DNA of 64,000 nt, from NCBI GenBank assembly GCA_041672845.1, contig JBAYYV010000001.1:62001-126000 (forward strand), given 5' to 3'. The stretch is from JBAYDV01 sp041672845 (lineage in GTDB: Bacteria; Bacteroidota; Bacteroidia; Bacteroidales; UBA932). Of the stretch, positions 7,362 through 16,819 are shown in pieces; within the stretch, counting starts at the first letter, position 1; the number at the start of each line of letters is the position of its first letter. A model generated the notes under the pieces. It was not told the origin of the DNA, made no database searches, and worked only from the letters and a program-made list of their open reading frames with translations. The position numbers were made by a program, and so were the translations under genes.

Positions 7362-9524
7362 ATGTTTAGTTTTTTTAATCGATGTGATATGCCGGCTGGG
7401 ATAGTCGGCATATTGTTGTGTCTTGGATGTAACTTTAGTTTATCAGCGACACCTATAACAGAAGTGATATTTAAAGATAGTATTAGTGCCATGGATACTA
7501 TTAATCATTTAAATCAATCTGTGGTCTCTGCTGGTTTATATATTCAGCGCTTAAACGAATTACCTCAGTCTGTAAATGTTATACCTACATATAAAATCAG
7601 ACAGAAGATGTCGTCTAATTTAATAGATGTGGTTTCTCAGACTCCAGGATTTACTCAAGTATGGGAGTATCATTCTCCTATTATTCTAAGAGGTATGAAT
7701 TCCAATAGAATTATTATTATGAAAGATGCTTGTCGAAGGATAGGTACATTTCCAGGAGGATATTTCGGACAGGATATGAATGTTTATGATTCTAGAAAAA
7801 TAGAGATAGTAAAAGGTCCAGCATCTGTTATATATGGTAGTGGAGCTATATCTGGAATTATAAATATTATTAGTGAAAAACCTTTCGGCAATACAGGAGT
7901 CAGTGGATTAGTAATGTCAGCCTATGGTTCTAATAATAATGAGTTTTTAGAATTATCCAGAATGTCTTATAAATCAGAGAATTTCGGTATATCAGTAAAT
8001 GGGAAGTATCGTAAAACAGGAAATATGGTATATGGTAATGGAGAAATAGCAGATAACTCCGATGTAGAAGATAAAGATTTCGCTATTAATGCAGGATATA
8101 AGATTAATCCTAATAAAGAAATATTATTTAATGCATCATATCATTATGGAAACTGGGGAAAACCCAGAGGATTTAATGGGCCTAAAAAATATTTTACTTG
8201 TATTAGAAATGAAGAAGAATCTCTACATGGGGATATCACCTATTCATATAAAAATATTAGTCCATTTTTAAAGTCTATAAATTTTAACGCATATATAGAT
8301 CATGGAACTAGAGATTATAAACAAGCCAAGTATAATGAAGTAATAAAGAATAAATTATCCTCAGAAACTATAGTTCATTATAAGGATTTCTACACAGGAG
8401 CTAGACTTTTCGGTATAGTAAATCTTTCCCCTAGAAATGACAAATATTATTCTAATATTATGACTATAGGGACTGATGCCTATATTTTTAGGTTAGATAA
8501 TCCATCAGATGATTATAATTATTATTATAATACCGCGACACATTTTCTCGGAAATAAAGGTACAGGGCAGGCTACTATAGGTGCTTTTATAAATGATGAC
8601 TGGAGAATAAATGAAAAAATCAAATTAAGTGCTGGGTTAAGATTTGACTTCGCAGAGGTAAGAGAGGGACATTTGCGAAATTCAGTAAATAAAAATGAAA
8701 GGACAGAAAATCGTTCAGCCTTGTCAGGCAATATAGGAACAGTATATTTTTTGCAAGAAAATACAATATTTACATTAAATATAGGTAGAGCCTTTAGAAT
8801 GCCAGTAGCAGAAGAATTATTTACCTATGTAGTAACATGTAAAGGTATAAAAAAGGGAAATCCTGATTTAAAACCAGAATATAGCTGGAATATAGACTTA
8901 GGATTAAAAGGAGATATGTTTAATCATAATTTCTCTTATGATATCTCAGGATTTTATGATAGGGTAGATGATTATATCGTAGAAGATGCGTCTCTTTATG
9001 ACGATGTGGATTTTACATTAAGAAATGCTGATGCTAGTTTAATAGGAGGAGAAGCTAATTTGTCATATTTATTTAATAATGTATTTTCTCCAGCTAACAC
9101 TTTTAAATTAGGGGCAGGAGCATCATATGTTTATGGAGTAGATATTAGTTCGGACTTAAAAAATGCACCTATGTTCGGAATACCTCCATTTATGCTAATA
9201 TTAAAAGTACAATACGATGGACTTTTAAATTCTAAGTTAATACAAACTTATCATGTTAGGATAGGTTCTAAAATACAAGCAGCACAAAATAGAGTAGCAG
9301 CTATTCCTGAAGGTACATCAGGTGGTCCGTGGGGATATCATGAATCAGATGCTAATTATACACTAAATGCTAATATAGGTATTTCATCTAATATTATTCA
9401 TTCTAGTGTGCTGAAACTTAATTTACAAATTAAAAACATATTAAATACTGATTATAAGCCATTTGGCTCATATATTCCAGCCATGGGAAGAAATATAAAA
9501 TTAGCTTTAGTTTGGATTTTTTAA
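7362..9524 (+). CDS. TonB-dependent haem receptor, HmuR-like
   Basis: This 720-residue outer-membrane receptor has a signal peptide (likely cleavage around SLSA), a plug domain (IILRGMNSNRI, VKGPASVIYGSGAISGIINI) and a 22-strand barrel with a terminal aromatic residue. Haem receptors carry FRAP and NPNL boxes; here they read FRMP at 478-481 and NPDL at 500-503. It follows the HmuY-like lipoprotein by 5 bases, so haemophore and receptor are co-transcribed. Energy would come from the TonB-ExbBD system encoded at 61.9-63.8 kb or another copy. An in-frame ATG at 7389 is an alternative start with a shorter signal peptide. Confidence 0.88.
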   Translation: MFSFFNRCDMPAGIVGILLCLGCNFSLSATPITEVIFKDSISAMDTINHLNQSVVSAGLYIQRLNELPQSVNVIPTYKIRQKMSSNLIDVVSQTPGFTQVWEYHSPIILRGMNSNRIIIMKDACRRIGTFPGGYFGQDMNVYDSRKIEIVKGPASVIYGSGAISGIINIISEKPFGNTGVSGLVMSAYGSNNNEFLELSRMSYKSENFGISVNGKYRKTGNMVYGNGEIADNSDVEDKDFAINAGYKINPNKEILFNASYHYGNWGKPRGFNGPKKYFTCIRNEEESLHGDITYSYKNISPFLKSINFNAYIDHGTRDYKQAKYNEVIKNKLSSETIVHYKDFYTGARLFGIVNLSPRNDKYYSNIMTIGTDAYIFRLDNPSDDYNYYYNTATHFLGNKGTGQATIGAFINDDWRINEKIKLSAGLRFDFAEVREGHLRNSVNKNERTENRSALSGNIGTVYFLQENTIFTLNIGRAFRMPVAEELFTYVVTCKGIKKGNPDLKPEYSWNIDLGLKGDMFNHNFSYDISGFYDRVDDYIVEDASLYDDVDFTLRNADASLIGGEANLSYLFNNVFSPANTFKLGAGASYVYGVDISSDLKNAPMFGIPPFMLILKVQYDGLLNSKLIQTYHVRIGSKIQAAQNRVAAIPEGTSGGPWGYHESDANYTLNANIGISSNIIHSSVLKLNLQIKNILNTDYKPFGSYIPAMGRNIKLALVWIF

Positions 9525-9547
9525 ACAGAATTCTATAATATTTTTTT

Positions 9548-9555
9548 TATATTTG
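9548..9555 (+). promoter_or_regulatory. -7 promoter element for the RIC-like/LuxR pair
   Basis: TATATTTG, a perfect TAnnTTTG match, lies 22 bases before the ATG at 9578. Confidence 0.5.
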
Positions 9556-9577
9556 TAAGGACTAAAAAAATATAGAT

Positions 9578-10294
9578 ATGTATAATAAAATAGGTTTATT
9601 TAAAGAGACGGATAAGATGAGTTCTTTAGTTTCAGAGTATTATGATATCCTACTTATTATAAATAGGTTTGGTATTTCTCTTGGGTTTGAAGATAAATGT
9701 ATTAAAAGAGTATGTTGTGAAAATAATTGTGATACGCATACATTTCTAACAGTAGTAAATATGATATTGGCTAATCCTGATATTAAATACGAACCCGATT
9801 TAGATTTAGTGGATTTACCTACGCTAATAAGATATTTATTGGCTTCTCATTCATATTATCTCGAATTTAGATTACCTAATATTAGAAAAAATTTAGAAGA
9901 AGCTATAGCAGAAACAAATGAAGGTTTGAAAATCAGTATTATTAAGTATTTCGACGAGTACGTAGATGAAGTAAGAAAGCATTTAGCTTATGAAGAAAAT
10001 AGAGTATTTCCATATGTTAATAGTCTAATAGATAATAAACCTAATGTTAATGGATATAATATAGATATCTTTAGTAAAGCTCATGGGAATATTGAAGATA
10101 AACTGAATGAATTTAAGAATATTATAATTAAATATTATCCTGAAAAAAACACCAATAAATTAAATTTAGTACTTTTTGAAATATTAAATTGCTCTCATGA
10201 TTTGACTAATCATCATATCGTAGAAAATGATTTATTTATCCCTATGATTAGAAAATTTGAAAAGATGCAAGCTCAGAATGGAGGGGAATTATAA
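9578..10294 (+). CDS. RIC/ScdA-like hemerythrin-domain di-iron protein
   Basis: The 238-residue protein combines an N-terminal DUF542-like segment (residues 20-60, with a CCENNC cysteine cluster) and a hemerythrin-type four-helix bundle. Candidate iron ligands lie in HSYYLE near 89, HLAYEENRVFP near 146, an HGN segment near 169, and HDLTNHHIVENDLF near 207. This is the architecture of RIC proteins (YtfE/ScdA), which repair iron-sulfur clusters damaged by nitric oxide or oxidants. A LuxR-type regulator follows 21 bases later in the same direction. The ligand spacing supports a di-iron site but I cannot verify each residue without an alignment. Confidence 0.8.
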   Translation: MYNKIGLFKETDKMSSLVSEYYDILLIINRFGISLGFEDKCIKRVCCENNCDTHTFLTVVNMILANPDIKYEPDLDLVDLPTLIRYLLASHSYYLEFRLPNIRKNLEEAIAETNEGLKISIIKYFDEYVDEVRKHLAYEENRVFPYVNSLIDNKPNVNGYNIDIFSKAHGNIEDKLNEFKNIIIKYYPEKNTNKLNLVLFEILNCSHDLTNHHIVENDLFIPMIRKFEKMQAQNGGEL

Positions 10295-10315
10295 TGATTA
10301 TAGAAACTTATATTA

Positions 10316-10918
10316 ATGACTAGGCGAAACTACATAATAATAGCTGAACCATCTGCTATTATCAGAAGTGGGCTCATATCTATCCTTTCTAAATTACAAT
10401 CTATGAATTTAGAAATTGAGCAAATTCCTGATTTAAATAAACTTAAATCTGAACTTAAAATAAGAGTCCCTGATATATTAATAGTGAATCCTGCTCATTT
10501 AGGTTATTTTTCTCTTCAGACAATAAAAGCTGATGTCCATGATAATAATATGAAAGTAATAGCTCTTCAGCAAAGTCTAGCTGATAATTTTATATTATCT
10601 AATTATGATGATCAAATAAATCTTTATGATACTATCCCTTCTATTCAAAATAAATTATCTGCATTATTAAAAATCGAGAAAGGTGGATGCTGTAGAGATG
10701 ATCTTACAGGAAGAGAAAAAGAAGTATTAGTATGTGTAGTAAAAGGGATGATTAATAAACAAATAGCTGATAAACTATTCGTATCAGTTAATACAATAAT
10801 GACTCATAGAAAGAATATCACTAATAAATTAGAAATACATAGCACAGCCGGGTTGACAATTTTTGCCATCGTTCATAAACTAATAGATATAAATGATGTA
10901 AAAAATGTCGTTTATTAG
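10316..10918 (+). CDS. LuxR-family regulator with a degenerate receiver domain
   Basis: The 200-residue protein has an N-terminal CheY-like domain and a C-terminal GerE/LuxR helix-turn-helix (residues 135-195: LTGREKEVL, NKQIADKLF, VNTIMTHRKNI). The receiver fold is recognisable, but the acidic pair is replaced by E11-P12 and the phosphoacceptor aspartate by N58 (DILIVNP). It should therefore not be phosphorylated in the usual way. No histidine kinase is adjacent. It lies directly after the RIC-like gene, suggesting a role in nitrosative or iron-sulfur stress control, possibly autoregulatory. That role is inference. A basic CCRDD stretch between the domains (near residue 124) adds two neighbouring cysteines. 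Confidence 0.85.
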   Translation: MTRRNYIIIAEPSAIIRSGLISILSKLQSMNLEIEQIPDLNKLKSELKIRVPDILIVNPAHLGYFSLQTIKADVHDNNMKVIALQQSLADNFILSNYDDQINLYDTIPSIQNKLSALLKIEKGGCCRDDLTGREKEVLVCVVKGMINKQIADKLFVSVNTIMTHRKNITNKLEIHSTAGLTIFAIVHKLIDINDVKNVVY

Positions 10919-10944
10919 TAAAATAATTAGTTGTTAGAGGTTGT

Positions 10945-11619
10945 TTAGGATATTATAGACTCACCGTTATCATCAGTAGAAAGTATATCACTAACTAAAT
11001 CAAAAAAAGGCCGCATAGCCTTGAAAGTTTTATCGACTTCTTTAAGAAATGTTTCAGAAAGGACCTCTTCATTAGAGAATTTTCTAATAGCAAGAAACAT
11101 TTTTTTTCTAATCAGGTCTATAGCAGGATGGTGTTTATCAAATCCCATAGGGGCAGTTTTTAATTCTTCTCCTTCGAAATGACCACCGAAATATTTTTTA
11201 AAGTTATGGCTTGACAGCAATTCCCGGAATTCTTTATCACTGAATTCAATTTCCTTTCTTAATCTATATAAATCAAGTTTTTCTGGCATCCAAAGGCCAC
11301 CTACTATCATACTCTCATTAGGTTTGACTCTAAGAAAATAATCACATTTATTAAATGAACCTTTTCTAGTAAAATCAGTAGCAAAACGAGGATTATAAGG
11401 AGTTTTATCTTTAGAAAAACGAATATCTCTATATATCCTATAAATCTTTTGCTTTTCTATCTCATCATGTTTGATTAAATTATTATAAACTTCCGCAAAT
11501 ACTTCTTTAGAATTATCAAGGCATTGTAGATATACAGGCTTCCTTTCATTAAACCAACTTCTATCATTATTTTCTCGAAGTTCAGTAAGAAAATCAAAGG
11601 TACTTTTCTGTATTTGCAT
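10945..11619 (-). CDS. DUF2461 family protein
   Basis: The 224-residue protein begins FLTELRENNDRSWFNERK and contains YRDIRFSKDKTPYNPRFA, the two most conserved blocks of DUF2461 (TIGR02453). The family is widespread in Bacteroidota and fungi and has no established biochemical function. It has no signal peptide or membrane segment. It lies 38 bases downstream of tpiA on the same strand and may be co-transcribed with it. Confidence 0.9.
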   Translation of the reverse strand: MQIQKSTFDFLTELRENNDRSWFNERKPVYLQCLDNSKEVFAEVYNNLIKHDEIEKQKIYRIYRDIRFSKDKTPYNPRFATDFTRKGSFNKCDYFLRVKPNESMIVGGLWMPEKLDLYRLRKEIEFSDKEFRELLSSHNFKKYFGGHFEGEELKTAPMGFDKHHPAIDLIRKKMFLAIRKFSNEEVLSETFLKEVDKTFKAMRPFFDLVSDILSTDDNGESIIS

Positions 11620-11657
11620 GTTGGAATTTATAATTATAAAGTAGGGTAATGCTATAA

Positions 11658-12413
11658 TTAAAAGCTTTTAGAGATATTAATAAAGTCGTCGACATTAAGT
11701 GCCGCGCCACCGATAAGACCACCATCTATATCAGGACAAGCGAATAATTCTTTAGCATTAGATGGTTTGCAACTACCTCCATATAAAATAGTCATATCAT
11801 CGGCTACACAATTCCCGAATTTACCTGCGAGGGTAGTACGGATAAATGTATGCATTTGTTGAGCTTGTTCTGGAGTAGCTGTTTCTCCTGTTCCTATGGC
11901 CCAAACAGGTTCATAACCTATAATTATATGAGCCATCTGTTCAGGAGTTAAATCCCAAAGAACTTTTTCCATTTGATGATGAACTACTTCGAAGTGACGT
12001 TGAGCTGTTCTATCATCTAAAGTTTCACCGATGCAGAAAATAATATCTAATTTATTAGCGAAAGCCTGATTAATTTTATTTTTTAAAACTTTAGATTTTT
12101 CACCGAAATAAGCTCTTCTTTCAGAGTGACCAATAATGACGTAAGAGCAATTAATAGATTTTAACATAGCTGCTGAGATTTCACCTGTACGTGCACCCTT
12201 GTCGATTTCTGCACAATTCTGAGCGGATAAAGCTATCTTGCTGTTTTTTAGTTCATTACTTGCCATAGATAGGTGAGTAAATGGAGGAGCTATAATAAGA
12301 TTTACATTTGCTGGAATATCTTTTTCACGTTTTAGAAGATTAGAAATTAGTTTCTGACCTTCCTGAAATGTTGTATTCATTTTCCAATTACCTGCTACTA
12401 TTTTTTTTCTCAT
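11658..12413 (-). CDS. tpiA: Triosephosphate isomerase
   Basis: This glycolytic enzyme interconverts dihydroxyacetone phosphate and glyceraldehyde-3-phosphate. The N-terminal GNWKMN carries the catalytic lysine. IIGHSERRAYFGE contains the electrophilic histidine, and the catalytic glutamate lies in GYEPVWAIGTG with the flexible loop beyond it. The phosphate-binding YGGS and GGLIGGAAL segments close the barrel. At 251 residues it is full length. DUF2461 follows on the same strand. Confidence 0.97.
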   Translation of the reverse strand: MRKKIVAGNWKMNTTFQEGQKLISNLLKREKDIPANVNLIIAPPFTHLSMASNELKNSKIALSAQNCAEIDKGARTGEISAAMLKSINCSYVIIGHSERRAYFGEKSKVLKNKINQAFANKLDIIFCIGETLDDRTAQRHFEVVHHQMEKVLWDLTPEQMAHIIIGYEPVWAIGTGETATPEQAQQMHTFIRTTLAGKFGNCVADDMTILYGGSCKPSNAKELFACPDIDGGLIGGAALNVDDFINISKSF

Positions 12414-12472
12414 AATATATCTATTTTTTTTATTATCGATATAATAGTTATGTTTAATAAAGTTTTTCAGTT

Positions 12473-12516
12473 AAAAAATCTCAGAAATCTTTATATAAAA
12501 ATACTGAGATTTCTTA
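12473..12516 (-). terminator. Rho-independent terminator of the iron alcohol dehydrogenase gene
   Basis: AAATCTCAG (12476-12484) pairs with CTGAGATTT (12504-12512). On the minus strand the stem runs into a T tract. It lies between the dehydrogenase gene and tpiA. Confidence 0.7.
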
Positions 12517-12664
12517 AACATCTAATATAGTATATTTCCTATAATCTTACAATTCTACTTATAATTATTGGCTCATGAATTTTAAATTAGTATATATAAA
12601 TATATTATAATTCTGTCTTGAATTCAGTATTTGCATTAGTAAGTGAAGGAAAGTTATCAGTAAA

Positions 12665-13816
12665 TTATCTCCTGTCTTCTAAAATTCTTCTAACATGAGC
12701 AGGAGTTACGATTCCGTTTTCTCCTATATTCATTTTTCTAGTTTCGAATCTATGAACTATTTCATCTATAGTGTCTTGTCCGATATTGTAGTCAGACAAA
12801 CGAACTTTTTTACCTACAGAGATGAAGAATTTCTCAGTATTGGCGATAGCCTGATTTATAATATCTTCATCATTTCCTTCTGTGATATTCCAAATGTTTT
12901 TAGCAAATTGAAGAATTTTATCTTTCTTTTCTTCACGCATGATATTCATAGTACCAGGGAATATTATAGCTAGAGTTTCACCATGTGCTAACCCTTCTAA
13001 TGCTGTAAGTTCATGGCCTATCATATGAGAAGCCCAGTCTTGAATTGCTCCCATAGAAACCCATCCGTTTAGACCCATAGTAGCTGTTAGCATATAATTA
13101 GCAGCATCTTCATAACTAGGAGTTCCTTCTTTCATTAATGCAGGTGCTAATTCTATTAGGTTCTTTATAATGCCTTCAGAGAATTTATCTGTTACCATAT
13201 AATTTTCGGTAGTAGTTAAATATTGTTCCATAATATGAATGAAAATATCTACAATACCATTACCTATTTGTCTTTTAGGAATAGTAAATACAGCAGTAGG
13301 ATCTAGGACTGCGAATTTAGGATATACGATAGGATTAGAGAAAGCAAATTTTAGTTTCTTGTCTCTACGTGATATAACACCAGTACAGTTCATTTCACTA
13401 GATGTAGCAGGCATAGTCATAATATTACCTAGTGGTAATGCTTTGATCATCTGAACGCCATTAACGAAATCCCAAGGATCTCCTTCATATAATGCTCCAG
13501 CAGCTATGAATTTAGTTCCATCTACTATAGAACCACCTCCTGCCGCTAAGAGGAAATCAATATGTTCTGTTTTACAGATCTTGATGGCTTTTAATAATGT
13601 GTTGTAATCTGGATTAGCTTCAATGCCACTGAATTCAATAAGATTATAACCTTTAAGTGCTTCTATTATTTGATTATAAATACCGTTTCTTTTTATAGAT
13701 CCACCACCATAAGTTAGTAGTACTTTAGCGTTTTTAGGTATTTCATTTTTTATGTTTGCTATTTGTCCTTTTCCGAAAAGGAGTTTTACTGGGTTTTCAA
13801 ATTCAAAATTTTGCAT
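12665..13816 (-). CDS. Iron-containing alcohol dehydrogenase (YqhD/BDH type)
   Basis: This is a 383-residue group III alcohol dehydrogenase. The cofactor-binding domain has TYGGGSIKRNGIY and AAGGGSIVDGTKF, typical of NADPH-dependent YqhD/butanol dehydrogenases. The metal ligands should be the Asp and His in GIVDIFIHIMEQY and the two His in MIGHELTALEGLAHGETLA. It would reduce aldehydes formed in fermentation or lipid damage; the substrate cannot be read from the sequence. It is monocistronic, with its own terminator and a palindrome about 120 bases upstream. Confidence 0.92.
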   Translation of the reverse strand: MQNFEFENPVKLLFGKGQIANIKNEIPKNAKVLLTYGGGSIKRNGIYNQIIEALKGYNLIEFSGIEANPDYNTLLKAIKICKTEHIDFLLAAGGGSIVDGTKFIAAGALYEGDPWDFVNGVQMIKALPLGNIMTMPATSSEMNCTGVISRRDKKLKFAFSNPIVYPKFAVLDPTAVFTIPKRQIGNGIVDIFIHIMEQYLTTTENYMVTDKFSEGIIKNLIELAPALMKEGTPSYEDAANYMLTATMGLNGWVSMGAIQDWASHMIGHELTALEGLAHGETLAIIFPGTMNIMREEKKDKILQFAKNIWNITEGNDEDIINQAIANTEKFFISVGKKVRLSDYNIGQDTIDEIVHRFETRKMNIGENGIVTPAHVRRILEDRR

Positions 13817-13933
13817 AATAATGTATTTTTATTCGTTAATTTTGCATGAAATTATTACTTATTTATAAGCATTAATTATTAATATTATTTATTATATAAC
13901 AAATAATGTGCCTAATAATAGTGAAATGATTAG

Positions 13934-13954
13934 TTAATGATGACTTATCATTAA
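13934..13954. promoter_or_regulatory. Inverted repeat between DUF5672 and the alcohol dehydrogenase
   Basis: TTAATGAT (13934-13941) and ATCATTAA (13947-13954) form a perfect 8-base inverted repeat with a 5-base spacer. It could be an operator upstream of the dehydrogenase or a weak terminator for the DUF5672 gene. No long T tract follows immediately in the minus direction. Confidence 0.4.
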
Positions 13955-13989
13955 AAATTTTTACTAAACAAGATACTTTAGAAATTGAA

Positions 13990-14766
13990 TTATTTTATAT
14001 ATTTTTTCCAGAAGGATTTATTCTTTCTACTATACCAGGCATGACAGCCAAATGGTAATTTCCCATCATTAACTTTGAGGCTTAATTTTGGATATTTATC
14101 AAAAGAGAATTTTAATGCCTTTTTAAAATGAGGTATATGAAAATCTATAGAATTACAAGAAGTTTCTAGAGCAAAAAAGACATCTTCATGAAACATATGA
14201 TGAGTTTCTTTTAAGTATGCGGATATTATATTTTTCTGAATCTCACAGATTTGTCTGCAACTTTTGATTTTTCTAAGTGATAATCCACCATTACCTACCT
14301 TATTTCGCAAGTTCTGTGAATTAGGTTTTTTTAGATGTTTACAATAATGATATTTTAGCCAAGAGAAGAATTTAAAGAAATATAATTCATATTTAGGATG
14401 TAATAGCCAAGGAGCTCCTATATAATCATAATTCATGGAGCACCAGTATAATAATTCATCTTTAAAAAAATATGTATCTAACTGTGCTATTAAAATGTAT
14501 TTGTATTTTTCTTCAAATCGTTGATAGAATTTAGAATCTAACATAAGTTTGTTATAACCCTCTCTACCTTCGAAATAATCATTGTCGAATGATTCTACAT
14601 TAATTTGCGGATATGAAGATAATAAAGAATCTAAGTTTAAATTTTTAGGCTTTATTATGATGATGGGATGATGAGATAATATAGTCGTAATATTTATAAA
14701 CGATACTTTTTCATTCTCAGAAAATTCGCTTTTATATATAGGAATTATTACGGCTACTTCTTTCAC
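13990..14766 (-). CDS. DUF5672 family protein, putative glycosyltransferase
   Basis: The 258-residue protein begins VAVIIPIYKSEFSENEKVS and contains ILIAQLDTYFFKDELLYWC, DYIGAPWLL and VGNGGLSLRKI. These are the hallmark blocks of DUF5672. The AQLDTYFF segment resembles a metal-binding DxD-like site, and NGGLSLR resembles acceptor-side motifs in GT-A fold transferases, so a sugar-transfer role is plausible but unproven. It sits 44 bases downstream of the cytidylate-kinase-like gene on the same strand. The downstream intergenic region has an inverted repeat but no clear terminator. Confidence 0.8.
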   Translation of the reverse strand: MKEVAVIIPIYKSEFSENEKVSFINITTILSHHPIIIIKPKNLNLDSLLSSYPQINVESFDNDYFEGREGYNKLMLDSKFYQRFEEKYKYILIAQLDTYFFKDELLYWCSMNYDYIGAPWLLHPKYELYFFKFFSWLKYHYCKHLKKPNSQNLRNKVGNGGLSLRKIKSCRQICEIQKNIISAYLKETHHMFHEDVFFALETSCNSIDFHIPHFKKALKFSFDKYPKLSLKVNDGKLPFGCHAWYSRKNKSFWKKYIK

Positions 14767-14810
14767 AAGTTTATTAATGATATATCAAATATTAAAAGCG
14801 AAGATAATAA

Positions 14811-15419
14811 TTATTTTAATTTAGTACTATATTTTTCATTAATACTGAAAAGGAGTTCTTTATAAATACCGCAAATTATATCTGATATCTTTTCGATTGG
14901 GAAAATAGAAGAATCGAAACTTAAATCGTAGTGAGAGAGGTCTTTCCATCCTCTGAAACTGTAATATTTATAAAATTCTGACCTTTTTTTATCTACTTCT
15001 TTTATTTTATTTAATGCTTCTTCTTCGTTTAAATCAGTTTTTGATATTATAGTTTTAGCGCGTTCTTCTATACTTGATTTTATGAAAATTCGTAAAAGAT
15101 GATAGTCTTTTTCCAGTATATAATCTGCACATCTTCCTACAAAGATACATGAACCTTTAGTAGCAATATGGCGCATAGTTTCACATTGAATATTGAATAA
15201 TTCTTCATTGCAGAGAACACCTGTACTTCTAAAAAATCCTTTGTTTACAGTTTCATCTACTTTTTCAAAAAATTTAGGATTTAATCCAGCTTGTTTGGCT
15301 GATTCTGTTAATATCCTTTTATCATAATAGGGGATATTTAATTTCTTTGATAATAATTCAGCTAGGGTTAACCCTCCGCTCCCTATTTCACGTCCTATTG
15401 TTATTATTAAATTATTCAT
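14811..15419 (-). CDS. Cytidylate kinase-like family protein
   Basis: This 202-residue P-loop protein starts ITIGREIGSGGLTLAELLSKKL, a phosphate-binding loop with the G-R-E-x-G-S-G-G pattern of the cytidylate-kinase-like family (AAK6/PF13189) rather than the classical Cmk GPxGxGK. IFVGRCADYILEKD and a later basic DKKRSEFYKYY lid segment also fit. The true nucleotide substrate of this family is largely unassigned. Its start overlaps the end of the upstream MATE gene by 8 bases, indicating translational coupling; DUF5672 follows. Classical Cmk should be encoded elsewhere. Confidence 0.85.
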   Translation of the reverse strand: MNNLIITIGREIGSGGLTLAELLSKKLNIPYYDKRILTESAKQAGLNPKFFEKVDETVNKGFFRSTGVLCNEELFNIQCETMRHIATKGSCIFVGRCADYILEKDYHLLRIFIKSSIEERAKTIISKTDLNEEEALNKIKEVDKKRSEFYKYYSFRGWKDLSHYDLSFDSSIFPIEKISDIICGIYKELLFSINEKYSTKLK

Positions 15420-16806
15420 AATCTTTTGTTATATTGTTAATAGATGTTTTATCTTCTAATTTGTAACTTTTTCTGAAGCGAATAAACATTATATATGCTA
15501 CTACGGTAGAAATAATATCTGATACTGCATTGGCAGCCCATACACCATCTGTATTGAAAAAAATAGGTAAAATCAATAAGAATGGAATTAAAAAAATCAA
15601 TTGTCTAGTCAGTGATAAAAAAATAGCGGTTTTAGCTTTTCCTATACTTTGAAAGAAGTTAGATGCTACTATGGCATATCCTATAAAAGGGAAGGCGATA
15701 AGTTCTATTCTCATACCTCTAGCACTGATTTTTATTAATTCAGCATCATTAGTAAAGAAACCTACTAAAGTTTCAGGAATTATTTCATAAAGCAGCCATC
15801 CTACAGTTAGTATTATAGTAGCTATTTTCATAGTAAGATGAACAGTATCTAATACCCTTTTTCTATTTTCAGCACCATAATTATATCCTACGATAGGTTG
15901 CATGCCTTGGGTTAATCCCATGTTTATCATTAGTGTGACGAAAGCTACACGGTTAATAATACCATAAGCTCCTATATAAATATCTCCTCCGTAATGAAGT
16001 AAACTACGATTTATTATTATTACGACTATACATCCTACTGCATTCATTAAGAATGGGGACATACCTATCGAGAATATTTTCTTTATTATATTTCTATCTA
16101 AATGATATATTCCTTTTTTAAAGCGTACTAATTCTTTTTTGTTAGTAAGTAAAATGGTTTGATATATAAGAGAAAGTATCTGTGATAACATAGTGGCATA
16201 AGCAGCTCCTGCTATTCCTGAATCCATGACTATTATGAATAGATAATCAAAGAAAATATTAATAATTACAGAAAACATACTAGCACTCATGGCTTTCTTA
16301 GGATGCCCTGCTGCTCTTATGATACCATTAAATCCCCAATATAGGTGTGTGAATACATTACCTATTAATATGATGGACATATATTCCTTGGCATATGGAA
16401 GAGTGTTTTCACTAGCACCGAAGAAAGTAAGTAAAGGGTCTAAGAAAATAAGAGCAATAACTGAATATGTTATACCTATTATTATGTTGAGCATGAGATT
16501 ATTCCCAAGAACAGCATCGATTCCTTTATGATTTTTTTGCCCTAAAAAAATGGATAATATACTAGCAGATCCTACACCTACTAGAGATCCTACGGCAGCT
16601 CCTAAATTCATAAATGGGAAGGTTATGGCTAATCCTGATATAGCCATAGGTCCTAGTTTTTGCCCAATAAATATTGCATCTACTATATTGTAAAGAGAAG
16701 TGGCTGTCATGGCTATAATGGCAGGCCAAGCATACTGTTTAAGAAGGGTTGAAATCTTTTTATTACCTAAATCGTAATATGCTTTGTTGTTTACTGATTG
16801 TGCCAT
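15412..16806 (-). CDS. MATE family multidrug/Na+ efflux transporter
   Basis: A 464-residue, 12-helix membrane protein with two MatE repeats. The first begins LLKQYAWPAIIAMTATSLYNIVDAIFIGQKLG; the PMLGYNYGAEN-like signature of the second half reads GMQPIVGYNYGAENRKR. It would export cationic drugs or metabolites by Na+ or H+ antiport. I chose the ATG at 16806 (product MAQSVNNKAYY) over 16830, because the longer form overlaps the NUDIX gene and adds eight unconserved residues. It overlaps the following cytidylate-kinase-like gene by 8 bases, and NUDIX precedes it, so the three genes probably form one unit. Confidence 0.9.
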   Translation of the reverse strand: MAQSVNNKAYYDLGNKKISTLLKQYAWPAIIAMTATSLYNIVDAIFIGQKLGPMAISGLAITFPFMNLGAAVGSLVGVGSASILSIFLGQKNHKGIDAVLGNNLMLNIIIGITYSVIALIFLDPLLTFFGASENTLPYAKEYMSIILIGNVFTHLYWGFNGIIRAAGHPKKAMSASMFSVIINIFFDYLFIIVMDSGIAGAAYATMLSQILSLIYQTILLTNKKELVRFKKGIYHLDRNIIKKIFSIGMSPFLMNAVGCIVVIIINRSLLHYGGDIYIGAYGIINRVAFVTLMINMGLTQGMQPIVGYNYGAENRKRVLDTVHLTMKIATIILTVGWLLYEIIPETLVGFFTNDAELIKISARGMRIELIAFPFIGYAIVASNFFQSIGKAKTAIFLSLTRQLIFLIPFLLILPIFFNTDGVWAANAVSDIISTVVAYIMFIRFRKSYKLEDKTSINNITKDYE

Positions 16807-16819
16807 TATTATACTTTTT

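Noticed and set aside
13845..13853. TAATTTTG resembling a forward -7 element upstream of the alcohol dehydrogenase
   Set aside because: It points away from any forward gene; the next genes on both sides are on the minus strand.
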